Origin: CAIYXB01 sp038146805
GTDB taxonomy: Bacteria > Cyanobacteriota > Vampirovibrionia > LMEP-6097
Direction of reading: 5' to 3'
Length of the DNA: 64,000 nt
Assembly: GCA_038146805.1 (NCBI GenBank)
Contig: JAYQSH010000004.1
Coordinates: 108,157 to 172,156 of the forward strand
This document shows, piece after piece, positions 60,901-64,000 of the stretch. The translations under genes were made by a program, and so were the position numbers. A model generated the notes under the pieces. It was given only the letters and a program-made list of their open reading frames with translations, was not told the DNA's origin and made no database searches. Numbering within the stretch: the first letter of the stretch is position 1; each line of letters opens with the position of its first letter.

Positions 60901-63900
60901 TTGAAATCAATTCTATAAATGGAACTTATACAAATATGGTAGCAGCTGAGGTATTTAATGGTGGAATCTTTAATGGTGATAGAGGAATTATTTCAGGAAC
61001 TTTAATCGCAGATACAGTAAATGCACAAAACTTAAATGTTGATGTTTCACTCTCTGCGCCAAGTATTAATGGTACAACAACAGTTATTTCTCAATTATTT
61101 AATGGCGGTAAATTTAATGGTGATGAAGCCAATATCGTAGGTACAGTGACAGCCGATACAATCAACGGCACAACAACAGTTATTTCTCAATTATTTAATG
61201 GTGGCAAGTTTAATGGTGAAGAAGCAAATCTAGTAGATGCAAATATAACAAATCTAAGTACAGTTGAAATCAATTCTATAAATGGAACTTATACAAATAT
61301 GGTAGCAGCTGAGGTATTTAATGGTGGAATCTTTAATGGTGATAGAGGAATTATTTCAGGAACTTTAATCGCAGATACAGTAAATGCACAAAACTTAAAT
61401 GTTGATGTTTCACTCTCTGCGCCAAGTATTAATGGTACAACAACAGTTATTTCTCAATTATTTAATGGCGGTAAATTTAATGGTGCGAGTGCTGATATCG
61501 AAGGTTTAATCACTGCAAATAGTCTTGAAGCAGTAACTATTAATGGCACAACAACAGTTATTTCTCAATTATTTAATGGTGGCAAGTTTAATGGTGAAGA
61601 AGCAAATCTAGTAGATGCAAATATAACAAATCTAAGTACAGTTGAAATCAATTCTATAAATGGAACTTATACAAATATGGTAGCAGCTGAGGTATTTAAT
61701 GGTGGAATCTTTAATGGTGATAGAGGAATTATTTCAGGAACTTTAATCGCAGATACAGTAAATGCACAAAACTTAAATGTTGATGTTTCACTCTCTGCGC
61801 CAAGTATTAATGGTACAACAACAGTTATTTCTCAATTATTTAATGGCGGTAAATTTAATGGTGATGAAGCCAATATCGTAGGTACAGTGACAGCCGATAC
61901 AATCAACGGCACAACAACAGTTATTTCTCAATTATTTAATGGAGGCAAGTTTAATGGTGAAGAAGCAAATCTAGTAGATGCAAATATAACAAATCTAAGT
62001 ACAGTTGAAATCAATTCTATAAATGGAACTTATACAAATATGGTAGCAGCTGAGGTATTTAATGGTGGAATCTTTAATGGTGATAGAGGAATTATTTCAG
62101 GAACTTTAATCGCAGATACAGTAAATGCACAAAACTTAAATGTAGATCTTTCACTCTCTGCGCCAAGTATTAATGGTACAACAACAGTTATTTCTCAATT
62201 ATTTAATGGCGGTAAATTTAATGGTGATGAAGCCAATATCGTAGGTACAGTGACAGCCGATACAATCAACGGCACAACAACAGTTATTTCTCAATTATTT
62301 AATGGTGGCAAGTTTAATGGTGAAGAGGCAAATCTAGTAGATGCAAATATAACAAATCTAAGTACAGTTGAAATCAATTCTATAAATGGAACTTATACAA
62401 ATATGGTAGCAGCTGAGGTATTTAATGGTGGAATCTTTAATGGTGATAGAGGAATTATTTCAGGAACTTTAATCGCAGATACAGTAAATGCACAAAACTT
62501 AAATGTAGATCTTTCACTCTCTGCGCCAAGTATTAATGGTACAACAACAGTTATTTCTCAATTATTTAATGGTGGTAAATTTAATGGTGATGAAGCCAAT
62601 ATCGTAGGTACAGTGACAGCCGATACAATCAACGGCACAACAACAGTTATTTCTCAATTATTTAATGGTGGCAAGTTTAATGGTGAAGAAGCAAATCTAG
62701 TAGATGCAAATATAACAAATCTAAGTACAGTTGAAATCAATTCTATAAATGGAACTTATACAAATATGGTAGCAGCTGAGGTATTTAATGGTGGAATCTT
62801 TAATGGTGATAGAGGAATTATTTCAGGAACTTTAATCGCAGATACAGTAAATGCACAAAACTTAAATGTTGATGTTTCACTCTCTGCGCCAAGTATTAAT
62901 GGTACAACAACAGTTATTTCTCAATTATTTAATGGTGGTAAATTTAATGGTGATGAAGCCAATATCGTAGGTACAGTGACAGCCGATACAATCAACGGCA
63001 CAACAACAGTTATTTCTCAATTATTTAATGGTGGCAAGTTTAATGGTGAAGAAGCAAATCTAGTAGATGCAAATATAACAAATCTAAGTACAGTTGAAAT
63101 CAATTCTATAAATGGAACTTATACAAATATGGTAGCAGCTGAGGTATTTAATGGTGGAATCTTTAATGGTGATAGAGGAATTATTTCAGGAACTTTAATC
63201 GCAGATACAGTAAATGCACAAAACTTAAATGTTGATGTTTCACTCTCTGCGCCAAGTATTAATGGTACAACAACAGTTATTTCTCAATTATTTAATGGCG
63301 GTAAATTTAATGGTGATGAAGCCAATATCGTAGGTACAGTGACAGCCGATACAATCAACGGCACAACAACAGTTATTTCTCAATTATTTAATGGAGGCAA
63401 GTTTAATGGTGAAGAAGCAAATCTAGTAGATGCAAATATAACAAATCTAAGTACAGTTGAAATCAATTCTATAAATGGAACTTATACAAATATGGTAGCA
63501 GCTGAGGTATTTAATGGTGGAATCTTTAATGGTGATAGAGGAATTATTTCAGGAACTTTAATCGCAGATACAGTAAATGCACAAAACTTAAATGTTGATC
63601 TTTCACTCTCTGCGCCAAGTATTAATGGTACAACAACAGTTATTTCTCAATTATTTAATGGCGGTAAATTTAATGGTGATGAAGCCAATATTGTAGGTAC
63701 AGTGACAGCCGATACAATCAACGGCACAACAACAGTTATTTCTCAATTATTTAATGGAGGCAAGTTTAATGGTGAAGAAGCAAATCTAGTAGATGCAAAT
63801 ATAACAAATCTAAGTACAGTTGAAATCAATTCTATAAATGGAACTTATACAAATATGGTAGCAGCTGAGGTATTTAATGGTGGAATCTTTAATGGTGATA

Positions 63901-64000
63901 GAGGAATTATTTCAGGAACTTTAATCGCAGATACAGTAAATGCACAAAACTTAAATGTTGATGTTTCACTCTCTGCGCCAAGTATTAATGGTACAACAAC
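57956..64000 (+). CDS. Giant secreted repeat protein (tail-fibre-like N-terminus), frameshifted and cut by the window edge
   Basis: A signal peptide (FTIIAFVFLLFNPAQA) precedes a unique domain of about 120 residues containing LNGYTLQQFIRSDTSDSFTS and GTMTFEAG, which resembles modules of phage tail-fibre proteins. Then come repeats of 121 residues. Each unit has three sub-repeats that start with INGTYT or INGTTT and contain FNGG(I/K)FNG, suggesting a beta-solenoid. The frame breaks near 58403, 58700, 59345, 59656 and 59825, but from about 59823 it is open to the end of the window. Start choice is uncertain (ATG at 57938, 57956, 57983 or 58010). It is probably a surface adhesin. The breaks may be assembly errors or decay of the 5' part. 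Confidence 0.7.
58409..64000 (+). repeat. Tandem array with 363-bp period, 16 units in the window
   Basis: The marker GGAACTTATACAAATATGG recurs at 58446, 58798, 59161, 59445, 59803, 60171, 60534, 60921, 61284, 61662, 62025, 62388, 62751, 63114, 63477 and 63840. After 60171 all ten spacings are multiples of three: eight of 363, one of 387 and one of 378. Before it four of five are not (352, 363, 284, 358, 368). Units are nearly identical in DNA, so the array is recent or homogenised. Confidence 0.95.

Noticed and set aside
58409..64000. Prophage tail module
   Set aside because: There are no other phage genes nearby, and the protein has a Sec signal peptide; a surface protein with a tail-fibre-like domain fits better.

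Overview
This is an AT-rich bacterial chromosome segment (about two thirds A+T by eye). Gene content points to a flagellated, Gram-negative-type, heterotrophic bacterium. Three gene orders recall the cyanobacterial side of the tree: asd-dapA-rnj (the same order as Synechocystis slr0549-slr0550-slr0551), the TIGR03960-type radical SAM gene followed by rne/rng, and tuf close to rpsJ. There are no photosynthesis genes. With flagellar genes and very low GC, a non-photosynthetic cyanobacterial relative (Melainabacteria/Vampirovibrionia, perhaps Caenarcaniphilales-like) is my best guess. This is inference only; no marker phylogeny was run.

Layout. 1-5 kb: 3' end of flhB, apt, a small radical SAM protein, a membrane protein and a CPA2 antiporter. 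5-10 kb: tuf with a clear terminator, a lipoprotein, an MBOAT/SGNH acylation pair on the minus strand, then rpsJ. 10-18 kb: TIGR03960 radical SAM, rne/rng, folC, secG and a hemerythrin-like protein. 17.8-21.8 kb: a minus-strand unit of SMR transporter, M20 peptidase, astA and astD (arginine succinyltransferase pathway). 22-27.8 kb: MATE transporter, hydrolase, unknown proteins and cbiX. 27.9-32 kb: a flagellar patch (two FliN-like proteins and a FliO-like protein) with a methyltransferase, tRNA-Thr and maf. 32-35.6 kb: yqeK, ccdA, etfA, dnaJ and tRNA-Arg. 35.6-40.6 kb: an accessory island made of three tandem copies of a miniature element, a gene for a roughly 62-unit Cys-rich repeat protein, and a fourth copy carrying a second nested element. 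40.8-57.7 kb: an unknown 700-residue protein, ROK kinase, fba, rnj-dapA-asd, rodA, an M23 peptidase, an MsbA-like ABC transporter, TetR, thiolase, a CBS protein and an unusual MutL fused to an HNH nuclease. 57.9-64 kb: a giant repeat protein running off the window, with at least 16 units of mostly 363 bp.

Main points of interest. (1) MutL lacks a recognisable C-terminal dimerisation/endonuclease domain and ends in an HNH domain. (2) Two miniature transposable elements can be defined: a 232-bp family with 5-bp target duplications and a 183-bp family with an 8-bp duplication, one nested in the other and together bracketing the Cys-rich gene. (3) Many genes have a -10 box ending 6-8 nt before the start codon, the signature of leaderless mRNAs. 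(4) Two short leader ORFs end inside the 5' arm of an intrinsic terminator.

Caution. The essential gene rpsJ carries a one-base deletion, and the MBOAT gene and both giant repeat genes carry further indels. Several frameshifts are therefore probably consensus errors rather than biology.
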